Positions 10,801 through 21,633 of a DNA stretch of 64,000 nt are shown here, piece by piece. The first letter of the stretch is position 1; every line of letters starts with the position of its first letter. Under the pieces are notes generated by a model. It ran no database searches, was not told where the DNA came from, and saw only the letters and a list, made by a program, of their open reading frames with translations. A program made the position numbers and the translations under genes. The stretch covers positions 12,496,842 through 12,560,841 of the forward strand of contig CAIIXF020000011.1 of NCBI GenBank assembly GCA_903813345.2. The letters run 5' to 3'. Origin of the DNA: Owenia fusiformis (lineage: Eukaryota > Annelida > Polychaeta > Sabellida > Oweniidae).

Positions 10801-13800
10801 GCATTGCTCGAAAATCTTTTAACGTAATCAGAAAGCTAAAAGTCTTCCAAAACGAATACACACGAAATTAAACATGAAATCTTTCAAGTATTCCCCATAT
10901 TATTTTTAAAAACCTACATCACACCTGCATCATAGTTTTTGCTTCAAATCAGTTAATCACTGGTGATCCACTCGATTACGCTGGTTACCAAAACGGTTCG
11001 TTTTGGTAACAAAATGTCGGAACATCCGGAAGGTACGATTTTTCTCGTTTCCTTATTTTACACGTTGCAGGCAGAATTCCCACGACATTTTTTAACACAA
11101 ACGTGTATCAGTATCATATGTTTAAGAAAGTGTACATATTTGCGAACAAATAGTCCAGAAGACAACAGAGTCGTCGATTTACTTCCTCACTTAAGTTACA
11201 TAAACGGTTTGGGTTAAAAGTGCAGATCTTAACTGTTTTTCGAAAAACCGTTTATGTAACTTAAGTGAGGAAGTAAATCGACGATTCTGTTGTCCTCTGA
11301 GCTATTTTTTCGCAAACATGTACATTTTCTAAAACATATGATACTGATGCACGTTGTGAGAAAAAACGTCGTAGGGATTCTGCCTACAACGCGTGAAATA
11401 AGGAAAAAAGAAAAATCGTGCCTTCGACGCTCCGACATTTTGTTACCAAAACGGTTCGTTTTGGTAACCAGCGTAATCGAGTGGATCACCAGTGTTAATA
11501 GTGACACCGTGCATCTAAAGTGTACAACGGTATATTTCGTCACTGTACCTTGTCGATGGTTAGGCGTGGAAGCGCTGGTTTAAAAAATATAATTCAGATG
11601 ATAGAGTTCAAAATTTGCAATCGTCAAATCCTGCTCGCAGTGAAAACATCTTGTACAAAATTGCAGCCCAAATGTCATGATGAACTTAAGCAGAGAACTA
11701 CAATAACATAAAGTTATAACAAATCGATTGAGCTTGAAGCACTGGATAAAAAATATGATTTAGATGATAAAGTTCAAAATTCTGTCAATAGGCGTCTAGA
11801 ACTGCAAATATCTGAGATTGGGGTTGAGCCTTCTCTGTGCATAAATCATGTTAGCACTCAACTTTATTTATTCTCCAGATAGGTGGCGTTGATATTACTA
11901 CATCAAGGAATACTTACGGCAGACAATGTGAGAGTTTTGAGTCAGAGATCTCAACACATCACGAAGATCTTCAACAAGATGGTCAGTGTCTAGATTATTT
12001 TGAGTTTGATTTAACCCCCTCTCGCCTGTTAACATGTACATTAATAAAACAAACATTCAATCAACATTTTATATCGAGCACTTCTAAATTTAAACATTAG
12101 GTAAGTGCATTTAGTTCATTGTTCATTGTAATTGCCGGGTAAAAGAAAGTCGATGCAAGAGATCGTTGGAACCCATTTCCTAGTTACATACTAACACATG
12201 AATACCATTAATTCGAAGAACTGCTATTAGTGAAGAATGGAAGGGAGATTTCAAAATATAAAACGACAATTTGAGAAGATAGAGAATAAATACAGAGTTT
12301 AAAAAAATAAAATTGTGATTTGGACAGCTCGAAAAGGTCGTAAGAAAACTATTTTTCAAAGACACTTTTGAAGAAATATACGCCTTAATATGTTTCCAAT
12401 ACAATAAGATGGGTGTCTTGGTCGCAATACATCCGTGTCTTCGTATCATTTATCATAATACCAGTACAGATTACGAAGTTAACATTACACATTTCCAAAT
12501 TAAAAATCATGTTAAAGAGACACATTGGTTTGGCAACAAACTCGATGAATACTATATTTATTCATAACTTAGATTCCAATCTGAATTGTGCATTCGTTCA
12601 TTTACTAATTTACCCTATATAAACAAGAGTTTAAGCCACAGGTCGATTTTATGTAGCAAGTAAAACAAAAATGAACAAATCAAGAAAATAGAATGCAAAC
12701 AATTGATATCATGCATCTACAGTAACTCAATTTGGTATCGAACATTATGTTTAATTGTTTTTAACGATGTAGCTAAAATTTAGACTGGGTGTACTCTTCG
12801 TCTTAACCTAGAAACCGGCAATCTTATAATAAGGCCTACCTCGTCTACAGCGATAATGTGAAACGTGTTAAAATGAATGAAAAAGAAACTGTCGTGTTAT
12901 GAAAGAGCGCTCTATTCATCTAGACTTGAGAAAATATGTTGTTAAACCACTTTTATAGGCCATTATTCAATTATGACTTATTGATTCAGGTTCTTTTAGT
13001 TCAGAATTATATCAAATAAACAGCAAAATATAAACTATCAGCTCTAGAAAAACTGATTGTATAATATCACACACGTAAATCATTTTAGGCTCGGTGCCTA
13101 TTTTGTTGCATGGCACTTTTATATTATGTAGTTTTATTCACCATCTTAAAGATGAGTACATGTATATAATAAATATGTTGAAAAAATAAAAAGTAGAAAA
13201 TATGTGAAAATACTGCAAGTGACAGGTATCGCCTTTTGTACAGGGAAATAAAAATGGTTTCATGTAAGTAATTAGGTAATTTCAAATTGAAATACATGTG
13301 TATGGAATGAAATTCTGTGATGATGATCAAAATATATTTTTGGATAAATTCATTTTTTTACTGTAATCCACTTTACTTTATATTATCTGCAGGCGTCTCG
13401 GTGTGCAGAGGAATTTTTATAAGAGCACCTGGTGTGGTTTCCATTGACGACTCATCTGTAATTACCTTAGCAACCATTGGAGATGAAAACACGGGAAACA
13501 AAAGGTACGATACACCAATGGTTAAATAAAGTCCCCAATACCATGGCTTGAAATAATAGGTCAACATGTGATCGCTCCATAGTTTTCTGCCAAAACGATT
13601 TTGCCGTGTACCAATCGAAACGAGCCAAAATATCAAAATTTCCCTTGGATGATGGCTGTCATAAATATATCACAATTCTAAACATAGACTGTTTCTTCGC
13701 ATATGTCAGTATCTAATTAACTCTTATTTTTGTCGCTGCCCATTGTTCTATGACTTCTTTGATCACTTTTGGTTTCTCGCACTGAACGAAATGTTTGGAG

Positions 13801-13993
13801 GTGGAGCTCATTATAACCGGCGTCTGGTTTTCTTTTCAGAATCGTTGCAGTTCAACAAGGGAACATCATGACCACATCATTTCACCCAGAACTCACAGAG
13901 GACACCCGTTGGCACACTTTCTTTCTAGATCAAATTTTAAAACTTAGAACAACGTCTCAGTCTTGCGCACGATCCAATGAAAACATCATTTAA
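7844..13993 (+). CDS. PDX2: Pyridoxal 5'-phosphate synthase, PdxT/PDX2/SNO glutaminase subunit (five exons, complete)
   Basis: Class I glutamine amidotransferase that hydrolyses glutamine and channels ammonia to the PdxS subunit. Exons: 7844-8099, 8384-8481, 11879-11981, 13393-13504, 13840-13993; all splice sites are GT/AG and phases match (1,0,1,2). The product has 240 residues, close to yeast SNO proteins and longer than the ~196 of B. subtilis. Visible motifs: MLKVGVLAFQGAFSEH at the N-terminus, LIIPGGESTTMS (residues 57-68), VWGTCAGQILLS with nucleophile Cys98, RNTYGRQCESFE, GIFIRAP, and TSFHPELTED with His205 and Glu207 completing the triad. The start at 7844 matches the family start; an in-frame Met at 7772 would add 24 residues. 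The second intron contains nested inverted-repeat transposons. A polyadenylation-like AATAAA lies at 14239. All key catalytic residues are present, so a working enzyme is likely. Confidence 0.95.
8913..9084. repeat. Short inverted-repeat element, copy 2
   Basis: Shares CATGTTCGAATCGTAATATA, then GACC, then a CGACGAATACA block, and the closing GGTCTTTATTTCTTAAAT with the copy at 1919-2040. It is more diverged and longer in the middle. It lies in PdxT intron 2. Confidence 0.5.
9436..11568. mobile_element. CAC-ended inverted-repeat transposon with 5-bp target duplication (outer, interrupted)
   Basis: Left end CACGCCTAACCATCG (9436) and right end CGATGGTTAGGCGTG (to 11568) are flanked by the exact 5-bp direct repeat GAAGC (9431-9435, 11569-11573). 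The arms are about 120 bp (9436-9555); the right arm is split by a second element into 10905-10957 and 11500-11568. An uninterrupted relative of the target, CTTGAAGCACTGG, survives at 11735-11748, which confirms the ends. No transposase is seen. The inside includes a stretch (about 9590-9800) that recurs inverted near 27370-27580. CAC ends with 5-bp duplications fit the Transib/ProtoRAG superfamily, but this is inference. Confidence 0.75.
10958..11494. mobile_element. CACTGGTGATCC long-palindrome MITE, 537 bp (inner)
   Basis: A nearly complete palindrome with arms of about 260 bp, starting CACTGGTGATCCACTCG and ending in its inverse, flanked by the 5-bp direct repeat TTAAT (10953-10957, 11495-11499). 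It is inserted in the right arm of the element 9436-11568; the matching site in the left arm is intact (inverse of 9495-9515). Other copies are at 21974-22088 and 43058-44070, with a relic near 3335. The open frames here on both strands are mirror images of one another and are not genes. Confidence 0.85.
11577..11800. repeat. Tandem ~170-bp repeat, interrupted by the CAC-ended element
   Basis: AACAAATCGATTGAGCTTGA at 11717-11736 repeats the sequence at 9411-9430, and the block TTTAGATGATAAAGTTCAAA near 11759 repeats TTCAGATGATAGAGTTCAAA near 11593. The unit was tandemly duplicated, and the first copy was then split by the transposon at 9436-11568. Confidence 0.6.
11982..13392. other. PdxT intron 3, no element recognised
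   Basis: 1.4 kb of AT-rich intron between exons 3 and 4. Open frames here are short, lack codon structure and match nothing I know. Confidence 0.5.
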
Positions 13994-14686
13994 ATTGACC
14001 CGGTTGTTTAGTCAGACCATGCGTTAGAGTTATAGCATTTCGTGTGGTTTGGACAATGGATTGTCTAACTATAAAGGATAGGTTACACTTAAGTGTTCTG
14101 CGTTGGTGTGGGATAATTCCACGGAGAAATAGACCAATAGATAAAATAGCCAAATAAATGGCGTACAGTGTATATACTCCTTCGAGACAGATTAAACATT
14201 ATCGGAATATGTATTGGAATATCCTGTGTGCATGCGCGAAATAAAAGTAAAAGTTTTGAAACATATCCAATATCGTTATGTTGAATCATCATAGCAGAGG
14301 ACGAAACATCTGAAAGGCCCTTTCATATAGTTTTATCACCTCTCAAAATCAATTGGTCCAATCAGTTCACATTACCAGTTGAAAGTTCGATCACATTAAA
14401 AGTCCCGGATATCCTTTTCTTTAAAGGGGCAACACGGCCTGTAAAGAGAAAATTCGAAAATTATCACTTTTTCTGAGCTATCAGGACAACATTTGACTTA
14501 ACATCTTCTTTGTCATACCTGTTTTGTTAACATGTATGGATAAACTATTAATTTCAGCATTAAGAGGAGTGAATTCAGCTCAAAGCTTCTTATAGATTTT
14601 TAAGATCCACCACGTTTCAAGAGGAATATTAGCTGAAATAATGTTCATCCAGGAGGTTTCTTTTGAGATAATAAAACTACATGTAA

Positions 14687-15273
14687 CCCTACTATCACAC
14701 CAAACTAGTTCTCACTACGTTCTCGAAAACGGGCTTAAACTGTGCACGAACGGATTTGACGTACTAAGAACCCACTAACTGTAAGAACCGTTTGGGATCT
14801 GTTTACAAACTTCATGAAACTACTAGAACGAGTAGGTCATCCAGCACTCAGAGCATGCTCAAAATGTTCTGGTGATCGTCAAAACGTTGCCGAATCGGTT
14901 TTAAACTGTGTGCGAACTGAATGAACGTAGCTACAACGTTCTACGGTCTGTTTACGAACTCCATGGACTTTCCCGGACGGGGTATGTGATTTAGAATTTT
15001 GAATCGATTCAAAATTCGATGGCGACCATACCGTTCTGTAATCAGGTCATGATGACCTTCTAGACTAAGGGGCGGTGTATTCTACGTTGCACACCGACGT
15101 GGTGCGACCTGAACGAATTGCGAATGAGATGGACGTATTGAAGACTGTTTATGAACGAAGTAGCTAATTATTTTAGACATTATATCCCGACCGCAGCCAG
15201 ACTGAGCCCGTTTTACGACATTTTCGTAGGACTGGCAAGAACGGGTAAGAACTAGTTTGGTGTGATAGGGGGG
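14687..15273. mobile_element. Inverted-repeat MITE, ~585 bp
   Basis: TATCACACCAAACTAGTTCT near the left end is inverted as AAGAACTAGTTTGGTGTGAT near the right, each capped by a short run of C or G. The interior repeats GAACG/CGTTC words on both strands (e.g. GTTCTCGAAAACGGGC, AACGGGTAAGAACTAG). It is non-coding; the family is unknown. Confidence 0.65.
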
Positions 15274-15780
15274 TTAGTCTTGATGAAATATCCAAACTTA
15301 AATATGTTTTGACACTGGTCCATGATCTTAGAATCGATCTGTACTAATTGTGGCACCTTTAAATTCTCCGGATGTTCTATGTGAGTACCTGAATGCGTCC
15401 TGATGAATCGTATGATATTTCATCTCATATAAAACAACAGGGAGGTTGAATAACACGTTTAAGAGAAACTGCACATGTACGTGAGCGTGTAATATTTCGA
15501 CCCCCGGGATTACTGTCCCGCTCTAAATTCACTAAATACAAGGGACCTAATCGCAATTGTATCCCGTATACCTAGTTTATACTCAATCGGCCAAGTATAC
15601 ACTATAATGGGAGAACTAATTCATAGAGTACCACAATTCTACACGTTCTCGTACAGGTTTCTTTTAAATATTTGCCGGCATCAATATGATATGTTATTTC
15701 ATCCTCAAGACAGTTATGCAATGTTTTGTAGTAAATCTGTACGGTTACTAGTATTCGACCGTTGAACTGAAATTAAAACA

Positions 15781-16172
15781 GACTAGTCCATTTGTCATTT
15801 TCCGAACGTATAAATATTTAAAAGTATGATGTTTTTCTGTGTAAATACTATCATTAGGGATTATTGGAGTGATTTAGCTGGGTTGCCAAAAAAATAACTT
15901 TGGGGAAAATTTTTGTATCTATTACCATGGTAACATACCAGGTATATGGTGGTATCCAAACGCTAAGTCAATAGTCAACGCCATGTTAAGCGATTGCGAC
16001 CCTCCCTAATCAGCCTATATCATTTTTTCCCCAAACAAAATTTTTGGGCAACCCAGTTAAATCACTTCAGAAACCCCTTATTATCATAAATCGACCATAA
16101 AACATCGTACTTTTAACAATTTCTAGGTTCACTATTGGATGTATAGGGGTGACAAATGGACTAGACTCAATT
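15781..16172. mobile_element. Inverted-repeat MITE, ~390 bp
   Basis: Ends ACTAGTCCATTTGTCA and TGACAAATGGACTAG, with a second inverted pair inside: GTGATTTAGCTGGGTTGCC near 15871 and GGCAACCCAGTTAAATCAC near 16048. TA next to both ends would fit a Tc1/mariner-type insertion, but the palindromic CTAG makes the exact edge ambiguous. It lies between PdxT and the next gene. Confidence 0.65.
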
Positions 16173-16789
16173 GATTAAAGATATAATGTGTCTTAGGTTT
16201 CCCCCGAACAATAAGTGGTGTCTCATTATAATTGCTTTATAGTATCATGCATAACTTAGATGTATCTTGAGACCTATTCCAGGACACAGTATTGCCTATA
16301 TATTGAGAAAATCACTACAACCAACAGTCAGAAAATAACGTAATTTTAGATTTTATAAACGAAAATAACTCTTTTAATGGACTATTCGGTATGTAATAAT
16401 AATAGTTATCATGTTCAATTTTGAAGAATCACTAAGCCTTAACTTAAAGCCAGTGCCTTGTACACGTTGTATGTTTTATAGTGAAACACATGAAGTAGGA
16501 CAGTAGACATACACGATTAAATACAACATTTTTTCTGTGGATTTATTTAAAGTCTAAGTAGTTTACGTTCCCTTTATACGTACCATTCATTTCTTTCCAT
16601 TTTCGTTGAATCTAAATGGATTTAACGTGTAACAATCACAAAAGTAAATGGGCCATTTTTCTCCACAAAGCCGTAAGAGGATTAACGATTGTCGATGCTT
16701 TAATTCAAGGCCTAGGTGTTTGACCATGGATACCATCCAACGAGTCAAAGCCAGAAAATGTAGAGTGAAAACAGTTTAAAGGATAGTTA

Positions 16790-16900
16790 ATTGCGAAAAA
16801 TGGTGTGGGATCGAACTCTGACCGAATTTCCAAAAGGTAGGCCTGGAGCAGCGCCCTATTGCGTATTGTTTTAAAATGCAATAGTTGGACGGCATACGAC
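16790..16900 (-). repeat. Possible tRNA-derived SINE fragment
   Basis: Read on the minus strand, CAGAGTTCGATCCCACACC resembles a tRNA B box and lies about 35 bp after GGGCGCTGCTCCAGGCC, the spacing and wording common in tRNA-derived SINEs. A tRNA cloverleaf is not formed. No tail or target duplication was defined. Confidence 0.35.
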
Positions 16901-17572
16901 AACGAAAGAGGTTTAGATATAACACTTGAACTATACCAATAAATTATTGTAGTATGTTTGGCGTTTTTGGTGAACAAATATTATAAATATATGATACGTC
17001 TATTAAATATTAATGCAAACTAATGGGTGGTATTGGTGATGGTGTTTCTATGGTAACTGGCAAGTTCTTGTCAATGCTTACATGTATGTGTATTTACATT
17101 ATAGTGTATAGCATTGCATTATATAGCCCCAATGCTCTGTTTGGTAGCATTATTAACTAGGGCCACAATGTGTATTACCTATTATGAAAAGCGAATATTA
17201 AGATATTACAGAAACAGACAGTTCAGAATGAGAAGAAAAACGTTGCTTAGATTTTCAATACTGGATCCAGAATTGAAAAAATTACTGACACCATTTGATT
17301 AAAGCATGTTTACAAAACACATATTACTTACTTACCTTACTTACCATGATATCAGTATTTATAATTGGCCCTATTGATCGATCGTTACAGAACAATAGCT
17401 GAAAACCAACAACAAAATGACCAATGTTTGCATTAGAAACAATAAAAATACCCTCTACATTCCTAATCAAGGCAAACCCGGTGGCTTTCATCTTTGTTTA
17501 CATTCAGATTTTTCTTGCTTACGCTACGATAACGTTATTTTTTACTTTTGCAGGCTCTTGTTGAAATCGAAA

Positions 17573-19909
17573 ATGCCTCCCGGTTGGGCCAATGTCCGAT
17601 TGAAGTCGAGAGAATCTCCAGTAAACAATATGCAAAACTCGGACAGCTCGAAGCTTCTTTCCATCTTAAGTACCAAATCAAGCAAAAAACAGGGATTTTT
17701 CCCATCGATAGATCCAGACGTTGTAAAATGGAAACAGGACATACGATATAAGGCTGCTAAAACCGTCATATCAACATCAACAACGATAAACCATCTCCCT
17801 CGGGATATTCCAATTGACGTCTTGGAACAATATAATAACAGAATACATGGTGCTGACAAAATATTCAATCTGCCTAAGGTTACAATGAACTATAGAGTCT
17901 CTCATAAGAAAGCAGAGAGTCAGTTTATACTTAAGGACAATTCCGCTTACACAATAACAAAGCCCGCAGCATTCGGGGGCATTAGTTCCGCAAGTAATAT
18001 GAGCAAACCAAGTTTGGCCATCAGCCAAGATAGGATGGTCGTGGCGAACATGCCTGATACCCTAAAACTTGTAAAAGACCACAGTCTCGTGTATGTATAC
18101 CCAGGCAATGCAGGACCTGGCAACGAGGAGACATCTACATTTCGATTCCCCACACTTGAAGATGCAATCAAAGCTCAAGAACAGAAACGCTTGGACAAGA
18201 TGCATCTTAAACAACTACAGATTACGCGTAAAAAGGAACTGACACTCCCCGATTTAAAGCTACACAAAGATAACTCAATATTTAGACCAGATCGAATGAA
18301 TAACAACTTACCAACTATCAAACATCCAGATCATACAACTAACGTCCCAGATCGAAATTTAACTTTAGTTCCCGAAATTAAGTCCCCAATACCAGAAAAT
18401 GAGTCATCAAATGTAGAACATAGAAGCGAAACGATGGCAACTATAAATCTAGGAGATAATACTCCTCTGAGAGATATCAAGGACAATGTACTGAGACAGA
18501 GAGCACTGACTAAAAATATCGCCCAAAAACTTGCCAATAGTTCTAACTCACCTGGTATAACAGTTCAAGAGCACACACGAGGAAAGGTGAAATTACACAT
18601 TAAACAAAATATAAGTAAAAGAGTTGAACCCATTGATCATTCTAATTCTAAGGAAAATCCCAACCAACCGACGCTTACTGTGTGCTTATCTAAGCCTTTT
18701 GTTGAACCGAAACTCATTCCTAAACCAAGGTCCAAACCAAGGCTAAATCCGATCCAAGACCACATAACAATAGTAAGAGCGAACATTGAAAAAATGCGCG
18801 AGCGAATCGAAAAGCAAAAGCAGGAGTTACAAAGAGAGGTTGAAAAGAGAAAAAGGGTTCATATTGAACAATCCACTCCCACGAATGAGCAACAGAAACA
18901 TATAATACAATATTCGCGTAAAAGTCCATATCGAAGTACTCCTCAAAATAATTCAGAAAAACGTCAAATCTTTCAAAAAGAGAAAATAAGTTCATTTTTG
19001 AGCGTCCCTGTAAAAGAGACTGGACAATCAATTGGACCTGCTGGTAAACAAAATATAAATACGGACGACCCTGGGAATCATATCAGCAACAATCCCCTTA
19101 CTTATACAATTGCTTTAAATGACGAAATTATTGAAGCTGATATAAAAATCATTCCTGAGCCACTCCCATCAATAGCTATTACCAGCGACCACACCTCAAG
19201 TAACGATACTACTGAACACACCGATCATTTCATAAGGGAACAGAGTTTATTGTATGAACAAACTAAAACTGAAGAGAAAAAAGTTACGATGGACATTGCG
19301 TTGCCTCAAATCAAAGTAGAAACTGCTGAGACAAAGACGTCTATATCATATCAGCGAGATTTCAGCCGATGGCACACCGATACATCGAGGAAACAGTCCA
19401 CATTTCTCAAGGGTGAGGTGTTTGGGCCAAATCATCACACATTATTGCCTATATCTATACCAACAGCTGGAGACGTAGTGGAAAGAACACCTCTTCAGAG
19501 TGAGGAAAACGATGACAATGACTACCAAATTAAAGAGAATGTTATTGCTCAAGTACAAATAGACAGTGATGATATGAAAACGCTTGCAAACGAAGGCAAC
19601 TATCCCGATGATGCAAGTGAACGCGACGAGGTGGAAAATGTCGAAATATCCCCGCAAGACAATATTCATGTTGAGAAACGTAGTCCAGACAATGGGCAAA
19701 CTGGTGAGGTTAAATCCTACAATCATTTTGACAACGAACAACAAGTTACAAAGAAAAATGAAGATGAGAATACTGGAGTTCGATTTGATAACGTAATAGA
19801 GATCAGAGAACGGACATATGAGGCAGGACCACCATCCATGGACGGTTTCAGCTCAGACGATGAATCCAACTTAAATGATCTGAGTGAATATGAATCAAGT
19901 GTGGACTGA
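17573..19909 (+). CDS. Uncharacterised disordered protein with coiled coil, 778 aa
   Basis: I do not recognise this protein. The long frame opens at 17417, but a pyrimidine-rich tract and TTTTGCAG acceptor ending at 17553 precede Met 17573 (MPPGWANVRLKSR), so translation probably starts at 17573 in an exon whose upstream neighbour is untranslated. The single exon encodes 778 residues. The N-terminal third is basic and has the most structured-looking text (DPDVVKWKQDIRYKAAKTV; FRFPTLEDAIKAQEQKR). Around residues 395-432 there is a short charged coiled coil (IEKMRERIEKQKQELQ). The rest is Asn/Ser/Thr/Glu-rich and low complexity, and the C-terminus is acidic (DGFSSDDESNLNDLSEYESS). No signal peptide, membrane segment or catalytic motif is seen. 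A cytoplasmic or cytoskeletal scaffold would fit the composition, but this is only a guess. Confidence 0.8.
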   Translation: MPPGWANVRLKSRESPVNNMQNSDSSKLLSILSTKSSKKQGFFPSIDPDVVKWKQDIRYKAAKTVISTSTTINHLPRDIPIDVLEQYNNRIHGADKIFNLPKVTMNYRVSHKKAESQFILKDNSAYTITKPAAFGGISSASNMSKPSLAISQDRMVVANMPDTLKLVKDHSLVYVYPGNAGPGNEETSTFRFPTLEDAIKAQEQKRLDKMHLKQLQITRKKELTLPDLKLHKDNSIFRPDRMNNNLPTIKHPDHTTNVPDRNLTLVPEIKSPIPENESSNVEHRSETMATINLGDNTPLRDIKDNVLRQRALTKNIAQKLANSSNSPGITVQEHTRGKVKLHIKQNISKRVEPIDHSNSKENPNQPTLTVCLSKPFVEPKLIPKPRSKPRLNPIQDHITIVRANIEKMRERIEKQKQELQREVEKRKRVHIEQSTPTNEQQKHIIQYSRKSPYRSTPQNNSEKRQIFQKEKISSFLSVPVKETGQSIGPAGKQNINTDDPGNHISNNPLTYTIALNDEIIEADIKIIPEPLPSIAITSDHTSSNDTTEHTDHFIREQSLLYEQTKTEEKKVTMDIALPQIKVETAETKTSISYQRDFSRWHTDTSRKQSTFLKGEVFGPNHHTLLPISIPTAGDVVERTPLQSEENDDNDYQIKENVIAQVQIDSDDMKTLANEGNYPDDASERDEVENVEISPQDNIHVEKRSPDNGQTGEVKSYNHFDNEQQVTKKNEDENTGVRFDNVIEIRERTYEAGPPSMDGFSSDDESNLNDLSEYESSVD

Positions 19910-21633
19910 GTCATCACACGTTTTAGCTCTGATATACATGTATCATCTTTAACAATGAATAAGGCATTCCAGAGATTTGAATATTTATCAAATGCAATAT
20001 GAATACAAAAACTTTCATACACTTACATAATGAAACAAATGCCCCCAGGAAGGACTTTTTGACATATTTGCACATTGTTTTTGAGTGTAATCGCGATATA
20101 CCTTGAGCACTATGTCAATATACATTACACGAGTTAAATTCAGCCACATACACTGTTCTAAGAACATTTATCGTTCAACAAGGTCACTGGAAACAACGGG
20201 ACAAAGCGTCATTCAAATGGAAACAATGCTGAACGATTTAAAACATGATCACCTCTTTATATGGACGACACGTTCATGCAATTAAGAGTCATTTTCCTAT
20301 TTTCACTTTTGTCATGAAATGTGACTCAATGCTTATATTACTTTTCGTGTTTTCCAAGAAAATGTAGACTTCATTCTTGTACTTTACCTCGCCTTTCTAC
20401 CTCATCTGAGCTATGCGATCGAGAAAGCCTCTGAGTTACCTGATACAAATAATATTGGAAGTATAACCTCTGTTTGCTATACTGCATTTTTACTTAAAGT
20501 GTGCGCCTGACCCGGCTACGTATAGCACAGAGTTTATACTGGCGGATTAGACTAGTTCATTTTTTATATGTGTGTGAAAGCTTTCTCTTATTTTCGTTTT
20601 TTCGTTTAGTACGGTTTTGTTATAATTGCCGAGGTCATATAACCGGGATAAAACAATGATTATCGTTGACTGCCCACACACAAAACATACGTTGAGTGAA
20701 CAGTGTTATTACAAACAACAGGCTTTAGAATACAAAGCGTAATGTGATAATAAGCTGCACACTACCACTGCTGCATGTACATATTACTAATTTACTAGGG
20801 CTCCCAAAGAGTGGATAGGGAGGTTGTGTTTGTCACTTTTAAATTTTACATTTCAAAATTGTCATTTCACATGTCATAATTTGTTGGTTTCATTCGTTTA
20901 GCCAATCAAAACATTGTAAAACAATAAATTGTCTGTTACGTACAATCAATTTTGGTCAGTTTTGATTAGTTGTCAGAATAAAGTTACGTTCATCTGAATC
21001 CATGTATCAAAACAAAAATCCTATTTTCACTTCAAAATACTTCAGTGAGATGAAGGCTCAGAATTGTCACATGCAATAACTTATTGTCGTATTCGTTATT
21101 TTATCTTCTCGATAGTAGCATTTAGTCGCACATTTGATGCCAGGTCACCTTGTCGCGTACCTCTTGGGGAACCCCACATTTATGTGTGTACTCATGGAAG
21201 TAAATTCCCCGGTGTAGCCGAGAGCCACAAACTTTTCAACAGGTTCGAAATGACCAATTTCTCTAATATATACTCTAAATATTTTATTATTTAGCACCTA
21301 CAAAGTATTGCTAATAACCATATGTAATTTCAATAAGGAAACTTATCTGGCTACATATGAATTCAATATCAACACTAGCTGTTCTCTCAACACGTCCTGG
21401 CTTACCTTGTGGTGACAAACCCTGGATTTTCGCTATTTATAGTTTATCAACACCTGGACGCATGCGCATTTTATACTTTATCGGGCACTTTAAAGGCAGA
21501 AGCAAGATACTACTGACAACAACTTCTGATAATTACCATGATGCGAGTAGATCATTCTGATACTCATAGCATCTTTCTGTTTCACCTGAAACATCTCAGG
21601 GCTGAGAAGAAATGAGATGGCATGGTTTATCAT

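Larger units (their letters stand above)
13994..17572. other. Intergenic stretch between PdxT and the 778-aa gene
   Basis: Contains the PdxT 3' untranslated part, two MITEs (14687-15273, 15781-16172) and a SINE-like fragment. A TTGCAG acceptor at 17548-17553, 20 bp before the next start codon, suggests a 5' untranslated exon of the following gene somewhere here, not located. Confidence 0.45.

Noticed and set aside
10963-11583. Overlapping open frames of 84-104 codons on both strands
   Set aside because: They lie in the two arms of a palindromic MITE and are mirror images of each other.
724-13993. Bacterial or fungal contamination as source of the B6 genes
   Set aside because: Eleven exons with consistent GT/AG phases, kilobase introns filled with MITEs that also occur elsewhere in the window, and linkage to animal domain genes argue against it. 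Ancient transfer remains possible.
16790-16900. tRNA gene on the minus strand
   Set aside because: B-box-like text is present but acceptor and anticodon stems do not form; kept only as a possible SINE.
17114-17302. 62-codon frame with a hydrophobic start (MHYIAPMLCLVALL)
   Set aside because: No homology, no splice or promoter evidence; a chance frame or part of the untranslated leader is as likely.
17417-17572. Upstream 52-residue extension of the 778-aa protein
   Set aside because: A strong pyrimidine tract and TTGCAG acceptor lie between it and Met 17573, so the extension is most likely intron.
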